Below are positions 5,893 to 7,036 of a DNA stretch of 7,036 nt, piece by piece. Location of the stretch: positions 1 to 7,036 of the forward strand of contig CAYSAG010000276.1 in assembly GCA_964428935.1 (NCBI GenBank), in the 5' to 3' direction. Below the pieces are notes generated by a model. The model saw nothing but the letters and a program-made list of their open reading frames with translations, ran no database searches and had not been told where the DNA came from. The position numbers and the translations under genes were made by a program. Origin of the DNA: JAADHY01 sp964428935. GTDB lineage: Bacteria > Planctomycetota > Planctomycetia > Planctomycetales > Planctomycetaceae. The stretch's first letter is position 1; each line of letters opens with the position of its first letter.

Positions 5893-7017
5893 TCACCGAC
5901 CGCCGCCTGGTGGTTCCTCGGACGGTTCGTCGGAAGGCGGCCGGCCGGAGTCGTCGGCGTTCGTGGGCGCGCTGCCGGCGGGCTGGTCTGTCTTTCGTCC
6001 GAACGGCCGCGGCAGCAAGCCCAGGGTTTCGGCCAGTCCGAGCATTAAGTTGAAGTTCTGGACGGCCGCCCCAGCACCGCCTTTGCCTAGGTTGTCCAAA
6101 CACGAAATGACAATGGCCTGGTTTCGGTACGTCCGGACGGTCAGGTCGCAGAAGTTGGTCCCCGCCGTGTCTTTGGTCGACGGCAGGTGTTCCACGACGC
6201 GCACGAAGGGCTTGCCGGAGTAGAACCGTCGGAGCGACTCCAGCAGTTCTTCCTCGTCGACCGGCCGGACCAGCCGCGCGTAAGCCGTGCACAGAATGCC
6301 GCGGTCCATGGGAACCTGGTGCGGCGTCAGCAAGACCTCGACCGCTCGTCCCACGACGCCCGACAGCACTTTCTCAATTTCTGGAATCTGTGGGTGACGG
6401 GCGACCGAAAACGGACTGACCGACTCGTTGCACTCCGGGAACAGCGTGGTCATTCGCGGCGACCGCCCTGCTCCGCTGACGCCGCACTTTGCGTCGACCA
6501 CAATTCCCGCGGGCTCGACCAGTTGCTCCAGCAGCAACGGGACCAAACCCAGCACGGCGGCCGTGGCGAAGCTGCCCGGCGTCGCCACCAGCTCGGCCTC
6601 GCGCACTCGCTGCTCCCACAGCTCCGGCAAGCCGTACGCGACGTTTCCAAGCCGAGTGGGGTCGCCGTGCGAGCGTCCGTACCAGTGCTCGTAGACCTGT
6701 GGGTCGCTCAGCCGGTAGTCCGGACTCATGTCGACGACCCGGCAACCGGCCTCAAGCAGCTCGGGAATGAACTGCGAGCTGAGTCCGGGGGGGAGGGCCG
6801 AGAAGACCACGTCGGCCCGCGCGGCCACTTCCTTCGGCTCCAGGTTCTCGCACACCATGTCCAAACAGCCGGCCAGCGCGGGGTGAAGCAGCTCAACCGG
6901 CAGCTCGTGCTGCCGGTCCGTCAGTGCCGTAATTTCGACTTCGGGGTGCTGGAGCAAGAACCGCAACAGCTCCAGCGCCTTGTACCCAGTCACGCCCAAA
7001 ACGGCTACACGAACCAT
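5893..7017 (-). CDS. argC: ArgC-family N-acetyl-gamma-glutamyl-phosphate reductase with serine in place of the catalytic cysteine
   Basis: A 374-residue protein of the ArgC family, whose members reduce N-acetylglutamyl phosphate to N-acetylglutamate semialdehyde with NADPH. The N-terminal Rossmann fold has LGVTGYKALELL at 7-18; further family blocks are FSALPPGLSS, VVDMSPDYRL at 94-103, YGLPELW, TPHQVPMDRGIL at 231-242, STKDTAGTNFCD at 280-291 and ISCLDNLGKGGAGAAVQN at 304-321. The active-site signature reads VATPGSFATAAVLGLVP: every position fits except the catalytic Cys, which is Ser149 (codon AGC at 6573-6571). The SGVSGAG loop reads AKCGVSGAGR, with Cys178 (TGC at 6486-6484) where Ser is usual. 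The HRHxPEI motif reads HPQIPEI (208-214), losing Arg and the second His. A polar Pro/Gly/Ser/Glu-rich tail, residues about 336-374, goes beyond the usual ~345-residue length and is probably disordered. The ATG at 7017 follows GGAAGGG at 4 nt. The fold is certain enough, but catalytic function is in doubt. Confidence 0.88.
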   Translation of the reverse strand: MVRVAVLGVTGYKALELLRFLLQHPEVEITALTDRQHELPVELLHPALAGCLDMVCENLEPKEVAARADVVFSALPPGLSSQFIPELLEAGCRVVDMSPDYRLSDPQVYEHWYGRSHGDPTRLGNVAYGLPELWEQRVREAELVATPGSFATAAVLGLVPLLLEQLVEPAGIVVDAKCGVSGAGRSPRMTTLFPECNESVSPFSVARHPQIPEIEKVLSGVVGRAVEVLLTPHQVPMDRGILCTAYARLVRPVDEEELLESLRRFYSGKPFVRVVEHLPSTKDTAGTNFCDLTVRTYRNQAIVISCLDNLGKGGAGAAVQNFNLMLGLAETLGLLPRPFGRKTDQPAGSAPTNADDSGRPPSDEPSEEPPGGGR

Positions 7018-7021
7018 TTCG

Positions 7022-7028
7022 CCCTTCC
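7022..7028 (-). promoter_or_regulatory. Probable ribosome binding site of argC
   Basis: GGAAGGG on the minus strand, 4 nt before the ATG at 7017. It is a partial match to the Shine-Dalgarno consensus with short spacing. Only 19 nt upstream of the start are in the window, so the promoter is not visible. Confidence 0.45.
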
Positions 7029-7036
7029 GTCAACTC

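Noticed and set aside
5618..6292. 224-codon minus-strand frame overlapping the 3' part of argC
   Set aside because: Most of it is an out-of-frame reading of argC. Only the part beyond the argC stop was kept, as a low-confidence separate observation.
1..7036. CRISPR arrays, tRNA or rRNA genes, insertion sequences, phage or defence genes
   Set aside because: No regularly spaced repeats, no tRNA/rRNA-like sequence and no transposase or integrase motif seen on either strand.

Overview
The window is a GC-rich bacterial stretch (third codon positions roughly 75% G/C in the stretches I sampled). All four genes I can support lie on the minus strand, so they read from the right edge to the left. In order of transcription they are argC (arginine biosynthesis, 5893-7017), argJ (arginine biosynthesis, 4371-5564), a putA-type bifunctional proline-catabolism gene (1227-4220), and the 5' part of a cusB-like metal-efflux adaptor gene that runs off the left edge (1-739). 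The protein sequences, and a 16-nt intergenic motif at 5620-5635, resemble what I remember from Planctomycetota. That placement is an inference; no marker gene is present to prove it.

Region by region: 5893-7017 is argC with a 19-nt leader carrying a Shine-Dalgarno-like sequence. 5565-5892 is a 328-nt gap with no convincing gene, holding an inverted repeat and the planctomycete-like motif. 4371-5564 is argJ with a clear AAGGAG ribosome binding site. 4221-4370 is a 150-nt gap. 1227-4220 is putA starting at a GTG with its own GGAG. 740-1226 is a 487-nt gap with several short stem-loops and no convincing gene. 1-739 is the cusB-like start.

Functionally, three genes handle the five-carbon glutamate family. 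ArgC would make N-acetylglutamate semialdehyde. ArgJ transfers the acetyl group from N-acetylornithine to glutamate. PutA oxidises proline through glutamate semialdehyde to glutamate, the acceptor that ArgJ uses. The cusB-like gene belongs to an unrelated metal-efflux system.

The main surprise is in ArgC. It matches the family throughout, including every other position of the active-site signature, but the catalytic cysteine is serine (Ser149). A serine of the conserved KSGVSGAG loop is cysteine instead (Cys178), and the HRHxPEI histidine motif reads HPQIPEI. This looks like a reciprocal Cys/Ser exchange in the active site, and it means the protein is either a diverged enzyme with a relocated nucleophile or a paralogue that no longer does the ArgC reaction.
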